Shown here: in pieces, positions 1 through 8,864 of the stretch
Position numbering within the stretch: the first letter of the stretch is position 1
How the letters are laid out: each line of letters opens with the position of its first letter
Source of the DNA: Priestia endophytica DSM 13796
GTDB lineage: Bacteria; Bacillota; Bacilli; Bacillales; Bacillaceae_H
Assembly (NCBI RefSeq): GCF_900115845.1
Contig: NZ_FOXX01000004.1
Span: 1 to 64,000, forward strand
Direction: 5' to 3'
Length of the DNA: 64,000 nt
The notes under the pieces: generated by a model
What the model was told of the DNA's origin: nothing
The model's input: the letters and a program-made list of their open reading frames with translations, nothing else
The model's database searches: none
Translations under genes and position numbers: made by a program

Positions 1-2
1 AT

Positions 3-260
3 GCTTATCAAAAACAAGTCAAAGAAAGAGGCATGACTATGAGTATGTCCCGAAAAGGGACGCCCGCAGACAATGCCTCCATTGAATCGTTTCACTCTTC
101 TCTAAAGACTGAAACCTTCTACCTCGACAACTTAACCTGTACTACGACCGCCATCGTAAAACAGATTGTCGAAGACTACATCACTTATTATAACAATATC
201 CGTATCCAAACGAAACTAAATAACCAGTCTCCGGTCCAATACCGAAAACTGGCTATTTAG
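3..260 (+). CDS. IS3-family transposase (OrfB), C-terminal part
   Basis: The reading frame is already open at the window edge, so this is the 3' end of a longer gene. It covers the end of an rve/DDE integrase domain: the SMSRKG...DNASIESFHSSLKTE block is the conserved segment of IS3-family (IS150-like) OrfB proteins that carries the catalytic Glu, followed by the YNNIRIQTKLNNQSPVQYR block that closes such transposases. The two upstream catalytic Asp residues lie outside the window, so it cannot be judged whether the element is intact. No disruption is seen in the visible part. Confidence 0.85.
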   Translation, partial: AYQKQVKERGMTMSMSRKGTPADNASIESFHSSLKTETFYLDNLTCTTTAIVKQIVEDYITYYNNIRIQTKLNNQSPVQYRKLAI

Positions 261-301
261 ATGGTGTTTTGATCCCTGTCTCAAAAACGGGGGGCAGTTC
301 C
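3..301 (+). mobile_element. IS3-family insertion sequence, right end (partial)
   Basis: The transposase 3' end is followed within about 40 bp by GGGGGGCAGTTC (289-300), which read inward resembles the TGAACTGCCCC-type ends of Bacillus IS3 elements. The left end is outside the window, so the terminal repeat and any target duplication cannot be confirmed. Confidence 0.55.
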
Positions 302-388
302 TAAATTTATTTTATGGTCTTTTTTGTGTTTAAGTATCTACATATTTTTAATAAGAGAGAGTTTAGAGATAAATTACATCTATCAATA

Positions 389-991
389 TTATTTTTTTAG
401 ACCAGCTGCAAATAGAGGACCATTATAGGTCATCGTTGATAGGATACGTGCCATTTCTTGAGGAGATTCTTTTCTGCCATATTGGAGCCATTGCTGAACG
501 ACCCCTAAATGTGCTGAAGAAATATAGGAAGTTAAATATCTTTCCGGAACGAGTAAAGCTTCCTGTTTAATAAAGGAATTTTGTTCACCATCTTCAAAAA
601 GTGTCTTTCTCATAAATTCTTTTATTTTTATTTGAAAAGATAAATCTCCTTTTGGTCCCAATACAGCTTTCATAAAGTCTGCATTTTGACTAAGATATTC
701 AAATATGGAAATTGCAAAAGAAAAGGCCAATTCGCTATCCAATACACCTTTTGAAAGGGTGGTCTTTGCAATAGTGGCCATCTGATACATGATTTCCTGC
801 TGACATTTATCCATGAGATCATATTTATCCTGATAATGTAAATAAAACGTTCCTCGATTAATCTCGGCTTTTACCGTGATATCTTTCACAGTTATGGCTT
901 CAAATCCTTTTTCTTCTATGAGTTCGGTTAAGGCATTTCGAATGGATGTTTTCGTACGTAGTACTCGTAAATCCGTATTGAGCTCTTTCAA
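389..991 (-). CDS. TetR/AcrR family regulator (YhgD-like)
   Basis: A 200-aa DNA-binding repressor. Residues about 10-60 form the TetR helix-turn-helix, with the characteristic ITVKDITVKAEINRGTFYLHYQDKYDL stretch split around the recognition helix. The rest resembles the TetR_C_8-type ligand domain found in Bacillus YhgD-like proteins. It is divergent from a YhgE-like membrane protein, as in the yhgD/yhgE arrangement of B. subtilis, so it probably represses that gene and itself. The inducer is unknown. The ATG is preceded by AGGAGG-like sequence (AGGAAATC on the minus strand, moderate). Confidence 0.85.
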   Translation of the reverse strand: MKELNTDLRVLRTKTSIRNALTELIEEKGFEAITVKDITVKAEINRGTFYLHYQDKYDLMDKCQQEIMYQMATIAKTTLSKGVLDSELAFSFAISIFEYLSQNADFMKAVLGPKGDLSFQIKIKEFMRKTLFEDGEQNSFIKQEALLVPERYLTSYISSAHLGVVQQWLQYGRKESPQEMARILSTMTYNGPLFAAGLKK

Positions 992-1010
992 TAGATTTCC
1001 TCCTAAATTT

Positions 1011-1074
1011 TATTCAACAGATATAGATCATGTGTTCAATATGCATCATATCTATGATTTCTGTTTATTGAATA
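1011..1074. promoter_or_regulatory. Candidate operator in the tetR/yhgE-like intergenic region
   Basis: An imperfect inverted arrangement brackets this stretch: TATTCAACAGA at the left and TCTGTTTATTGAATA at the right, with an inner ATAGAT/ATCTAT pair. Its position between two divergent genes suits a TetR operator. The symmetry is imperfect, so this is a candidate only. Confidence 0.3.
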
Positions 1075-1160
1075 ACTCTATATCTATACTTATAATCCAA
1101 AGTACAAGTAAATCAACACAATGTTCATTATAATTTAAATTAGGAAGAAGGTATATTCAC

Positions 1161-2369
1161 TTGTTAAAAAATAAGCTACTTTTTATATCCCCTTTAGTGG
1201 TGCTTTTAGTTATTGCTTTATTTGGTTTAACTCTGATCCCTTCTGTTCAACAGAAACCAAAAAATCTCCCAATTGCTTTAGTCAATGAAGACATTGGTGT
1301 TGTAATTCCCCATCAGGGAAAAGTAAATATGGGAAATACTATCACAAACATGCTGAAAAAGAATATAACTTCTACAGATGGTGAAGTCCCCCCCGTTAAG
1401 TGGAGTGATGTGGAGAGTAAGGAAGACGTGTTGAAAGGATTAGATAATCAGGAATACTATGGTGCTCTTATTATTCCTAAAAATTTTAGTCAAAAACAAT
1501 CATCCTTAATGACTTCAAAACCAGAAAAACCTGAAATCAGTATCCTTATCAACCAAGGAATGAACCCTGTTGCAGTTAATGTAACAAGTCAGATGTTAAA
1601 TACGATGGGGGATAATCTAGAGAATGGAATACAAACACAAGTCCTACAAGGGTTAGCCAAGCAAAATGTTTCTTTGAAAGCCAATCAACTAACTGTACTG
1701 ACAGATCCTCTACAAGTTAATGTAAAGAATGTGAATGGGGTCGGAACAGCAAGTATGAATGGGAACGCTCCTGTGGCCTTGTTTCAGCCTTTATGGATGT
1801 CAAGCATCGCCGGAGCAGTCGTACTTTTCTTTGTTGCCAATTCGCTTACTTTTGTGAATAAAAAGCAAAAGCTATATACCGTGCTTACCCAAGTTCTTGC
1901 TGGAACTGTTTTAAGTCTAGTAGCCGGTTTTGGTTTAACATGGATTGCAGACCTATTAGGCATTCGCATCTCAAACTTTATGGATATCTCTTTATTCTTA
2001 ACCATTACTTACTTTGCATTCTTCTTGCTTATTACAGCTGTTCTATCTTGGCTTGGAATGAAAGGAATTCCAATTTTTGTTCTCATTCTTTTCTTTGGGG
2101 CTCCACTACTTTCAATGGCGCCAGAGATGATGTCTACTTTCTATCGAGATTATATTTATTCATGGTTACCTATACGATTTATGGTGGAGGGACTACGAGA
2201 ATTATTCTTCTTTCATCAGGGCTTTAGCTTTAGTAGTCCAACGTCTATCTTATTATGGATTGCTTTAGGAAGTTTCTTGATGCTCATATTATCTGTTTTG
2301 AAAGTACAAGGTTCAGCTTCAGACAAGAGTTCCTATGGGAAGGGAGAAGCAAGAGCTACTAAAGGATAA
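1161..2369 (+). CDS. YhgE/Pip-like membrane protein (ABC-2 / DUF3533 type)
   Basis: A 402-aa membrane protein. One N-terminal membrane helix (residues about 5-25) is followed by an extracytoplasmic domain of about 180 residues and a C-terminal block of five or so helices with the ABC-2 permease-like layout. The start IALVNEDIGV is typical of YhgE/Pip proteins. It is about half the length of B. subtilis YhgE, because the long coiled-coil middle is missing. Family members are linked to export, phage-receptor or type VII-like functions, but the substrate here is unknown. The TTG start sits 9 nt behind AGGAAGAAGG. It is probably controlled by the divergent TetR regulator. Confidence 0.75.
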   Translation: MLKNKLLFISPLVVLLVIALFGLTLIPSVQQKPKNLPIALVNEDIGVVIPHQGKVNMGNTITNMLKKNITSTDGEVPPVKWSDVESKEDVLKGLDNQEYYGALIIPKNFSQKQSSLMTSKPEKPEISILINQGMNPVAVNVTSQMLNTMGDNLENGIQTQVLQGLAKQNVSLKANQLTVLTDPLQVNVKNVNGVGTASMNGNAPVALFQPLWMSSIAGAVVLFFVANSLTFVNKKQKLYTVLTQVLAGTVLSLVAGFGLTWIADLLGIRISNFMDISLFLTITYFAFFLLITAVLSWLGMKGIPIFVLILFFGAPLLSMAPEMMSTFYRDYIYSWLPIRFMVEGLRELFFFHQGFSFSSPTSILLWIALGSFLMLILSVLKVQGSASDKSSYGKGEARATKG

Positions 2370-2548
2370 AGGAAATGGGAATGGTTGTTCGTAATATTTA
2401 CAGAAAGATTCATGTATGTAATGGTTTGTTTGTCATCTATTCCTATTCTTTTTATAGATGAGATTCTTATAATACTTAAGTAGAACTTTTAAACTTCTTA
2501 TAGACTACGCGGGATTTGTTATTTAAATATTTTAAGGAGGAGAAAGTG

Positions 2549-4060
2549 ATGAAACCTCAAGTATTAATTGTTGGAGCTGGTCCAACAGGATTAGCGTTAG
2601 CCCTCGGGCTTCAGAAACAAGGAATTCCCTTTAGAATTATTGATAAAAACCAAGGACCTGGAGAAGCATCTAGAGCGATGGCTGTTCATGCTAGAACATT
2701 AGAATTTTATCGTCAACTTGGTTTTGCAGATGAAATAGTTCAATTAGGAATCCCCGTCCAACAAGTTCAAATTTATAAAGATAATAAACAAAGAGCGAAG
2801 ATGAACTTGGGCCACATTGGAAAAGGACTGAGTCCTTTTCCATACGTATTGAGTTTTCCACAAGATGAACACGAACGTATTCTAATAAATCAACTGAAAG
2901 CAAAAGGGATTTGTATAGAGTGGGATACAAAGCTAATCTCATTTCATCAGGAGGAAGAACGAGTTCGTGTCATCACTACCAAGCAAGGGAGCGAAGAAAA
3001 GCATCATTATGCTTATTTATGCGGGTGTGATGGATCTCATAGTTCAGTTCGAAAGGGACTTGGCTTCGATTTTGCAGGTGGAACATACAAGCAGGTTTTT
3101 TACGTGGCTGATGTTCTAAGTGAAACACCTATTGATGGTTTACAGATGAAACTCTTCAAAGATGGTTTTGGTCTGATTTTTCCTATTCGGACCACAAATT
3201 CTCTGCGCTTAATTGGTCTTGTTCCTCAGGCATTATTAGATAAAAAGTCAGAGATTGATTTTACTGAAATTGTTCCTTATATAGAAGAAAACTTAGGAGT
3301 GTATACGAATAAGGTGAACTGGTTCTCCACCTATAAAGTCCACCATCGAGTAAGTGAACACTTTCGAAAAGGACGTGTATTTATTGCGGGAGATGCTGGA
3401 CACGTACATAGCCCAGCAGGAGGACAGGGAATGAATACCGGGATTGGGGATGCTATAAACCTTTCATGGAAGCTTGCTGCCGTTCTTAAAGAGAAAGCAA
3501 AAGAAGAAATTCTAGATTCCTATGAGGATGAGAGAATGGCTTTTGCTAAGAATTTAGTTGCCACAACAGATAGAATGTTTTCCGGAATCGTTGGAAAGGG
3601 TTTTTCCACGAAAATGATTCGTGAAGTATTGATTCCTTATGTAGTTCCAAAAATGACAGGCATCTCTTCAATTAGAAAAACGATATTTAAAGCTGTATCG
3701 CAGATCCGTATTCATTATCGTAATAGTATGCTCAGTACAGGAATGGCTGGTGCTATTCATGGGGGAGATCGTTTGCCATGGGTACACAGGCAAGGCGGGG
3801 ACAATTTTAAACCACTGCAAACCTTTGATTGGCAGTTCCATGTGTATGGAGAGGTAAAGGCTGATCTTCGTGAACTTGCTAAAACTGCTACTATTCCCCT
3901 TCATGAATTTCCATGGACAGAATCCATGAGGGAAGCTAGGATTAATCCAGGATCTATGTTCCTCGTTAGACCTGATGGTTATGTAGCATTGGCTGATTCC
4001 GAACAGGATATTAAAAAGATTAAATCTTATCTTGATGAATTAAAGGTAGTTCAAAATTAA
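2549..4060 (+). CDS. FAD-dependent aromatic-type monooxygenase
   Basis: A 503-aa flavoprotein of the p-hydroxybenzoate hydroxylase / PheA-TfdB group. The N-terminal GAGPTG Rossmann motif binds FAD, the CDGSHSSVR block is the conserved DG motif, and GDAGHVHSPAGGQGMNTGIG (about residues 285-305) is the GD motif that contacts FAD and closes the active site. The last 120 residues resemble the thioredoxin-like C-terminal domain of phenol hydroxylases. Such enzymes hydroxylate aromatic rings or antibiotics with NAD(P)H and O2; the substrate is not readable from the sequence. The ATG at 2549 follows AAGGAGGAGAAAGTG directly; an upstream TTG at 2516 is in frame but lacks such a site. It lies behind the YhgE-like gene and may share its induction. 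Confidence 0.85.
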   Translation: MKPQVLIVGAGPTGLALALGLQKQGIPFRIIDKNQGPGEASRAMAVHARTLEFYRQLGFADEIVQLGIPVQQVQIYKDNKQRAKMNLGHIGKGLSPFPYVLSFPQDEHERILINQLKAKGICIEWDTKLISFHQEEERVRVITTKQGSEEKHHYAYLCGCDGSHSSVRKGLGFDFAGGTYKQVFYVADVLSETPIDGLQMKLFKDGFGLIFPIRTTNSLRLIGLVPQALLDKKSEIDFTEIVPYIEENLGVYTNKVNWFSTYKVHHRVSEHFRKGRVFIAGDAGHVHSPAGGQGMNTGIGDAINLSWKLAAVLKEKAKEEILDSYEDERMAFAKNLVATTDRMFSGIVGKGFSTKMIREVLIPYVVPKMTGISSIRKTIFKAVSQIRIHYRNSMLSTGMAGAIHGGDRLPWVHRQGGDNFKPLQTFDWQFHVYGEVKADLRELAKTATIPLHEFPWTESMREARINPGSMFLVRPDGYVALADSEQDIKKIKSYLDELKVVQN

Positions 4061-4182
4061 TTTAATAGTCCCTTCACATACAATCAGTAAGCTGTATATT
4101 TACGTTTAGATAATCTAATTCTAAAAAAGAAAAAGGGAAATATACTTTTATATTTTCACCTATATATTGTCTTGATATCTGA

Positions 4183-4257
4183 TTAACATAAAACATGTTA
4201 GAGGTAGTAAAAAAGAGCACAAACTCGTTTAGTGACCACGAGTTTGTGCTCTTTCTT
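4183..4257 (+). repeat. Intergenic terminator-repeat, type A copy 1
   Basis: The leader TTAACATAAAACATGTTAGA-GGTAGTAAAAAA is followed by a strong hairpin (arms 4213-4228 and 4238-4253, GCACAAACTCGT/ACGAGTTTGTGC) and a T-rich tail. The loop TTAGTGACC matches the loop of the other copies (see the repeat-family finding). It can act as a terminator after the monooxygenase gene. Confidence 0.7.
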
Positions 4258-4339
4258 TTCATATAGTTATACCTTTTCGAACGTGAAGATACTTGCTAAC
4301 TCTAAGGGAAATATTAAGAAAAGCAGTAATTTGTTTTGA

Positions 4340-4465
4340 GTCTACATAAAGAACAAGGAGCAGAAGGTGGCTGTCCTGGGTGCTTTACTTCAGTAGGAAA
4401 TAGATGTTGATAAAGTGTATGATTATATTGAATATCCTGATAAAATTCTATCTGAAGTACAATAA
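4340..4465 (+). pseudogene. Possible small-gene remnant
   Basis: Frame 2 reads VYIKNKEQKVAVLGALLQ, a TAG at 4394, then EIDVDKVYDYIEYPDKILSE and a final stop at 4463. Both halves read like protein and join without a frameshift, suggesting a short decayed gene next to the clearer remnant downstream. I recognise no family, and the case rests on composition alone. Confidence 0.25.
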
Positions 4466-4563
4466 GAAGGGAATAGATAGTTTAATATATACCTGTCTAT
4501 CTTCTTATATTTTAAACTAACTAGAGGCTAAACAAACTATGCAAATATTAACGGAGCAGCTTT

Positions 4564-4911
4564 GTGAATTACTTTAAAATAGGAGTGTGTAAGGATCCAG
4601 AGCTAACTGCATTTGATATTTATTTACTTGGTCATGATGCAACGGCTTTTCATACGATTAAGTTTACTAAGGTAGAAAATCAGACTTATTAAATTAACTG
4701 GAAAGGGAAATTAGCACTTACTTATGCAGGTGATTACGAGTTCCGATATGACTTTCATACATTGATTTCTTCCACGTCATTCATTGGAATTACTATTCCT
4801 GATGAACTACCTGACCTTAGAGCTTATGAACTTCTGGAACGCTTTGTTAGTAGACCTGCATTATTTGAGTTGAAAAATGATAATGGTAGCAGATGGTTCG
4901 TATTAAAATAA
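4564..4911 (+). pseudogene. Unknown gene with one in-frame stop
   Basis: A frame of 115 codons starts at GTG 4564, 7 nt after GGAG, and ends at TAA 4909. It is interrupted only by TAA at 4690-4692 (codon 43). Before the stop it reads MNYFKIGVCKDPELTAFDIY; after it, INWKGKLALTYAGDYEFRYD... through NDNGSRWFVLK. The protein-like composition on both sides and the absence of other stops indicate a recent nonsense mutation. I do not recognise the family. Confidence 0.5.
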
Positions 4912-5197
4912 TGGGGTACTTTTATTTGCAAAAGCTGCTTCCTATAATAAAACTTATGTAAACAAACTTCATATATAATATACAGGCTAAAAAAGAAAAA
5001 ACTCCTAATGCTTTTATAAAATAGGAGTTTTTCTTTGAAGAAGATAATTGGTCTTTTTATTTATCAAAGAATATGGATTTGTGAGGTGTTTTTAATCAAA
5101 TTTTATTACAAATCTACATCTAGAAAGTAGTATATATTTGCATCAGAATCGAAAAAACAGCCTTGAAATGCTTTTCTCTAACAATTATATAAAAATA

Positions 5198-6025
5198 TTA
5201 GTTTCTTGGATCTACATAATCCGGATAATCCGTAATTATTGCGTCAACTCCCACATCTAATAAAAAATCTGCGGCCTCTTGACTACGTACTGTCCATGAT
5301 CCAATTTTCATACCAAGGGAGTGAACTTGATTTACTAAATCTTCAGTAACAATTCCGTAGCTTGGGTTAAAGTAATCGGCATAAGTCGAAAATTCTTGTA
5401 AGGCTTGTTCGGTTGTGTCTGCACTTGAAGATGTTAAAACGCCAATTGAAACTTTGGGAAGAAGCTCATTCATTTTTTTCATTGATTTATGATTAAATGA
5501 TTGGACAATTATTTTTTCATTTTGTGGTTTATCAAGATTTCGTTCTTTTAATTCTTTAGCTACATTTTCTTCAATCCCAGGATAAAGCTCTGGAGCTTTT
5601 AATTCTATCAATATTCCAATTTTCCCATGGTAACGATCAAGTATCTCATCAAATGTTGGGATTTGTGCCCCTGCAAATTGCTCGCCTTTCCAGCTACCTG
5701 CATCTAGGTTTCTTAGTTCTTTAAACGTGAGATTTCCAACCTTTCCGGATCCATCCGTTGTACGATCAACTGTCGTATCATGGATAAGAACTAGTTTGCC
5801 ATCCTTACTTCTTTGAACATCAATTTCAATATAGTCCGCCTTCATTTCTACTGCTTTATCAAAAGCAGCAATCGTATTTTCAGGTGCGTATGCTGATGCA
5901 CCGCGATGGGCAACATTATCAACCTTTCTTAAATCCCCTGTTGTTTCTGCTGCAAAAGCCTGACTTAGTGGACTGAATAACAAAGTAAATGCTAATCCGG
6001 CAACTGCCAATAATTTTGTGTTCAT
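5198..6025 (-). CDS. Secreted glycerophosphodiester phosphodiesterase
   Basis: A 275-aa GDPD-family enzyme that hydrolyses glycerophosphodiesters to glycerol-3-phosphate and an alcohol outside the membrane. A signal peptide (MNTKLLAVAGLAFTLLFSPL, cut after AFAAE) is followed by the metal and catalytic motif HRGASAYAPENT and by EIDVQRSKDGKLVLIHD, which together supply the active-site His pair and the Glu/Asp ligands. The C-terminal SWTVRS and DAIITDYPD blocks are also typical. The ATG at 6025 is chosen because GGAG lies 9 nt before it; the upstream ATG at 6034 touches the GGAG. Likely roles are phosphate scavenging or wall-teichoic-acid turnover. It stands alone, in a roughly 2-kb stretch with no neighbour on the same strand. 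Confidence 0.9.
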   Translation of the reverse strand: MNTKLLAVAGLAFTLLFSPLSQAFAAETTGDLRKVDNVAHRGASAYAPENTIAAFDKAVEMKADYIEIDVQRSKDGKLVLIHDTTVDRTTDGSGKVGNLTFKELRNLDAGSWKGEQFAGAQIPTFDEILDRYHGKIGILIELKAPELYPGIEENVAKELKERNLDKPQNEKIIVQSFNHKSMKKMNELLPKVSIGVLTSSSADTTEQALQEFSTYADYFNPSYGIVTEDLVNQVHSLGMKIGSWTVRSQEAADFLLDVGVDAIITDYPDYVDPRN

Positions 6026-6309
6026 GTTCTTCATCTCCAATCTAAAGTATGAATACCTCTATTATTTTAGAAAAAGAATGTTATCGAAGTATGTAGTTAT
6101 ATTTACATCCACATAATGATTTTGTAAATAAAAGTAGACATTTTGACTTAATTTTATTTACGAATATTACATTTATTGGAAAAATAAAGACCTCTCTACT
6201 ATTTCTTACTGAACTGTTGCATCTCTATAGTTAAGTAGAAACCTTTACAGTTTCTGAAGCTTATGGTTCGAAAACCTTATCCCTTATAAGCTAATATAAA
6301 CAGAAAAAG

Positions 6310-6349
6310 AAAAAACGACCTTCATGCGAAAGGAGAAAGGTCGTTTTTT
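6310..6349. terminator. Rho-independent terminator-like hairpin
   Basis: Arms AAAAAACGACCTT and AAAGGTCGTTTTTT pair around a 13-nt loop, with A-runs on one side and T-runs on the other, so it could work in both directions. No gene ends directly beside it. Confidence 0.6.
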
Positions 6350-6568
6350 CTTCGTAGGCATATTATATATGACGTAGCAACTTGGATGCTTTATAAGTAG
6401 CCTTTAGGCTATAGGTAAAAGCCCTTATCCTTCTTGAAATAATAGTCATACCCATACATAACAAAGATCGCCCCGTATTCATTAAGTGTATAAGGCGGTC
6501 TTAAGTATATTTATAACCTATGACTATTCATTTTTTCATGACTTGAATTTAAATGAAATTAATAATTT

Positions 6569-6645
6569 CTAGTTTACATAAAACATGTTCGAGGTAGTAA
6601 AAAAGCACAAACTCGTTAATTAGTAATGGATTTGTACTTTTTCTT
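6569..6645 (+). repeat. Intergenic terminator-repeat, type A copy 2
   Basis: The leader CTAGTTTACATAAAACATGT-TCGAGGTAGTAAAAAA is nearly identical to copies 1 and 3. The hairpin part (GCACAAACTCGTT...) keeps the left arm of copy 1, but the right arm has decayed. Confidence 0.65.
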
Positions 6646-6697
6646 TATAATATCTTGTAATTTAAGTAAAATTAACAAATTTTTTCACTGTTAATAC

Positions 6698-6728
6698 TTG
6701 CCTTAGAGTCCACTCTAACATTTAAAAT
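6698..6728 (+). promoter_or_regulatory. MerR-type promoter of the Crh-like gene
   Basis: The -35 TTGCCT (6698-6703) and -10 TAAAAT (6723-6728) are separated by 19 bp, the overlong spacer typical of MerR-activated promoters. The perfect dyad TTAGAGT-CC-ACTCTAA (6703-6718) fills the spacer. The same dyad occurs beside the merR gene at 10930-11340. Confidence 0.7.
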
Positions 6729-6847
6729 ATCGTTATATCCCTTAAAGAATAAGTATTTAAAGAAATCTTTAACAAAAAGTGAGCTGCATTACCAACTATA
6801 CAGCTTAGAAAGAGAAAAATAAGTGGACAGGAATAAGGGGAGAAAAT

Positions 6848-7105
6848 ATGTTGATGAAGAATCTTATTGTTCAACTACCACGAGGACTTCAAGCGAGACA
6901 TACAGCTTTATTTGTATGCAAAGTGGTTGCATTTAAAAGTGAAGTCATTCTTTCTAAAGATGGAAAAACCGCAAGTGGCAAAGACATCATGAAGATTATG
7001 GATTTAGTCGTCAGAGAAGGGGATGAAATTACATTATTGGTAGATGGGTGTGATAAACAAATGGCAATGGAAACCTTAAAAAAATATCTTTCAAACCTTA
7101 CATAA
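6848..7105 (+). CDS. Crh-like HPr-family protein with Gln15 and Asp46
   Basis: An 85-aa protein that aligns without gaps to B. subtilis Crh and HPr as I know them. The active-site position is GLQAR, so the phosphorylatable His15 of HPr is Gln15, as in Crh, and it cannot take part in PTS phosphotransfer. At the regulatory site (GKDIMKIMDL) Ser46, the target of HPr kinase in HPr and Crh, is Asp46. An acidic residue there is the classic mimic of the phosphorylated state. If CcpA can still bind it, it might act as a kinase-independent corepressor; otherwise it has lost that role. RBS AAGGGGAG precedes the ATG by 5 nt. A MerR-type promoter lies 120 bp upstream. It is monocistronic. Confidence 0.8.
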   Translation: MLMKNLIVQLPRGLQARHTALFVCKVVAFKSEVILSKDGKTASGKDIMKIMDLVVREGDEITLLVDGCDKQMAMETLKKYLSNLT

Positions 7106-7286
7106 ATATAATGAGTAAAATCTTAGAAACAATACTGAGATTCGAAGGGATGCTCCAATGATAACAATATGATCACATGTAGCAGATTACTTTGTAAGTT
7201 ATGTAAAGAGTATGAAGATAAGGATCTTATATGTCTCAGTTTTTTATTATAGAAAAGGGTTTATATAAGATAGGAGGTTTCTTATA

Positions 7287-7775
7287 TTGAAGAAGTATAA
7301 GTGGGGATTGATGTTATTAGTATTAGCATTCTTCATAGAATGGTCTTATCATTTTCTGAATTATGAAAGAGAGGTTGCTAAGAACTTCGCAGACAAACTC
7401 TTCTCTTATCCACTTCCTCCTAAAACAGAGATCACAGATAAAGGTTTTGATTATGAAGTTTTATATGGAGAAGACCTTTGGGGAAGTAAAGATCAACCCA
7501 CGGTCGTTGCTTACATGAGGCTATCATCTAAACTTAGTGAAAAAGAATTAATGGACTACTATAAAGAAAACAATGATGTAGAGTCTGGGGTTAGTTCCTT
7601 AAAAGGCTTTGAGGTTAAAGTTGAAGAGGAAATAGAGAACCGAGCCACATTCATGAGTGAGAAAGATTGGTACGAAGAATTAAATAAAAGAAATAACGAA
7701 GAAAACCCTCTAGAGCTTATTGTCCAGGTGAAAAATAGATCTAACTCTAATTCGATAGAAATGACTTGTTCCTAG
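7287..7775 (+). CDS. Membrane-anchored protein of unknown function
   Basis: A 162-aa protein I do not recognise. One N-terminal hydrophobic segment (WGLMLLVLAFFIEWSY, residues 6-21) probably anchors it, with the charged remainder outside. The domain contains an acidic, Lys-rich stretch and ends in ...IEMTCS. The TTG start lies 8-10 nt behind AGGAGG (7273-7278), a strong site. It stands alone and is followed by a terminator. Confidence 0.6.
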   Translation: MKKYKWGLMLLVLAFFIEWSYHFLNYEREVAKNFADKLFSYPLPPKTEITDKGFDYEVLYGEDLWGSKDQPTVVAYMRLSSKLSEKELMDYYKENNDVESGVSSLKGFEVKVEEEIENRATFMSEKDWYEELNKRNNEENPLELIVQVKNRSNSNSIEMTCS

Positions 7776-7884
7776 AACTAGGTAGAAAAGGTGTCTCCAT
7801 TATTACTTGATTTTTGGAGTTCTAAGCCTAGTCTTCCTTATAGATAAGTAGGAAATGGTTATAGATTCCTCAGTAAAGCTACAG

Positions 7885-7925
7885 AAAAGCCGATCATCTT
7901 AATTAAAATGATCGGCTTTTTTTCT
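7885..7925. terminator. Bidirectional terminator
   Basis: AAAAGCCGATCAT (7885-7897) pairs with ATGATCGGCTTTT (7908-7920), followed by T7. It lies between convergent genes and can serve both. Confidence 0.8.
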
Positions 7926-8013
7926 TTAATTGTTTTGTAAACAATAACAAATTGCAAAAGATCGTTTCATTAAACCTCACTTAAACACCAAATTATTTGC
8001 TTCTGCTGTATTG

Positions 8014-8721
8014 TTACCAATCGATGCGTTTTCCATCCCTGAAAAATTCTCCGTTAGGTCCTTCAGGTCCAATCGTTGCTAACCAAAGGATAGACCTAGC
8101 AGCTTGCTTTGGAGTTCTTGGGGCAGATGGTCCACCCATATCTGTACTTACCCATCCTGGATCGACTGCATTTATTTTGATATCACCATTCATTTCTGCA
8201 GCTACCAATTGTGTCAATCCATTTAGGGTAAGTTTAGACAACTTATAAGCGCCTACTCCTGGAGATGACATTTCACTCATTGCCCCATATTCTGAGGAAA
8301 CATTAATAATTCTCCCATAGCCTTGCTGTTCCATGAGGGGAATAAAGGAACGGATCACATGGTAAGCGCCGAAGAAATTTGTTGCCATCGTTTTCTCTAG
8401 AACTGAAGGTTCCATGTTCAATAACTTGTCATTTTCATCCAAATACACGCCGGCATTATTAATCAATACATCTAATCTTCCGTATCGATCACTTACTGCA
8501 ATCGCACCTTGACGGATGCTTTCTTGATTGCCTATATCCAACTCCACAAACGAAACATCAAGATTTGACTCCTTGAGTTTTTGCGCAGCTTCATGACCCA
8601 TGTCTGGATCCCGACTTGTCAAAATGACTTTAAAATCATTCAACGCCAATTGTTTGACTAGTTCATATCCAATACCTCGATTCCCGCCGGTGACAAGTGC
8701 AACTTTACTATCCTTTGACAT
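8014..8721 (-). CDS. Short-chain dehydrogenase/reductase (carbonyl-reductase type)
   Basis: A 235-aa classical SDR that uses NAD(P)(H) to oxidise or reduce a carbonyl substrate. It has the cofactor motif TGGNRGIG (residues about 11-18), NNAG, the catalytic Ser in NVSSEYG and the YKLSK catalytic Tyr/Lys. The DPGWVSTDMGG block after the active site is typical of carbonyl-reductase-like SDRs. GGAGGG lies 6 nt before the ATG. It follows an MFS exporter gene on the same strand with a gap of about 140 bp, and the two may be co-transcribed. Substrate unknown. Confidence 0.85.
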   Translation of the reverse strand: MSKDSKVALVTGGNRGIGYELVKQLALNDFKVILTSRDPDMGHEAAQKLKESNLDVSFVELDIGNQESIRQGAIAVSDRYGRLDVLINNAGVYLDENDKLLNMEPSVLEKTMATNFFGAYHVIRSFIPLMEQQGYGRIINVSSEYGAMSEMSSPGVGAYKLSKLTLNGLTQLVAAEMNGDIKINAVDPGWVSTDMGGPSAPRTPKQAARSILWLATIGPEGPNGEFFRDGKRIDW

Positions 8722-8864
8722 TTTAAGCCCTCCATTTTTCAGCTATTAAGCTTGTAATCTTTTGCTAGAGTAGATCTCCGCACCCTAGAAATTTAGTAAA
8801 AGAAAGACAGGGAACATAAATGAATCATGCATAGGGATCCCTTAAAGAATGTTGAATTTATTCC

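Larger units (their letters stand above)
6041..6690. other. Intergenic region with several hairpins
   Basis: No gene is seen. The stretch holds a terminator-like hairpin at 6310-6349 (AAAAAACGACCTT arm, T-rich tail), a weaker hairpin at 6464-6502 (AAGATCGCC/GGCGGTCTT) and a type A repeat at 6569-6645. Confidence 0.5.

Noticed and set aside
876-1133. 85-aa frame running from the tetR 5' end into the intergenic region
   Set aside because: Antisense to tetR, no ribosome site, and it crosses the likely operator.
8750-8800. Possible MerR dyad before the SDR gene (CTAGAGTAGATCTCC)
   Set aside because: Only a half-site matches and no 19-bp-spaced promoter is present.
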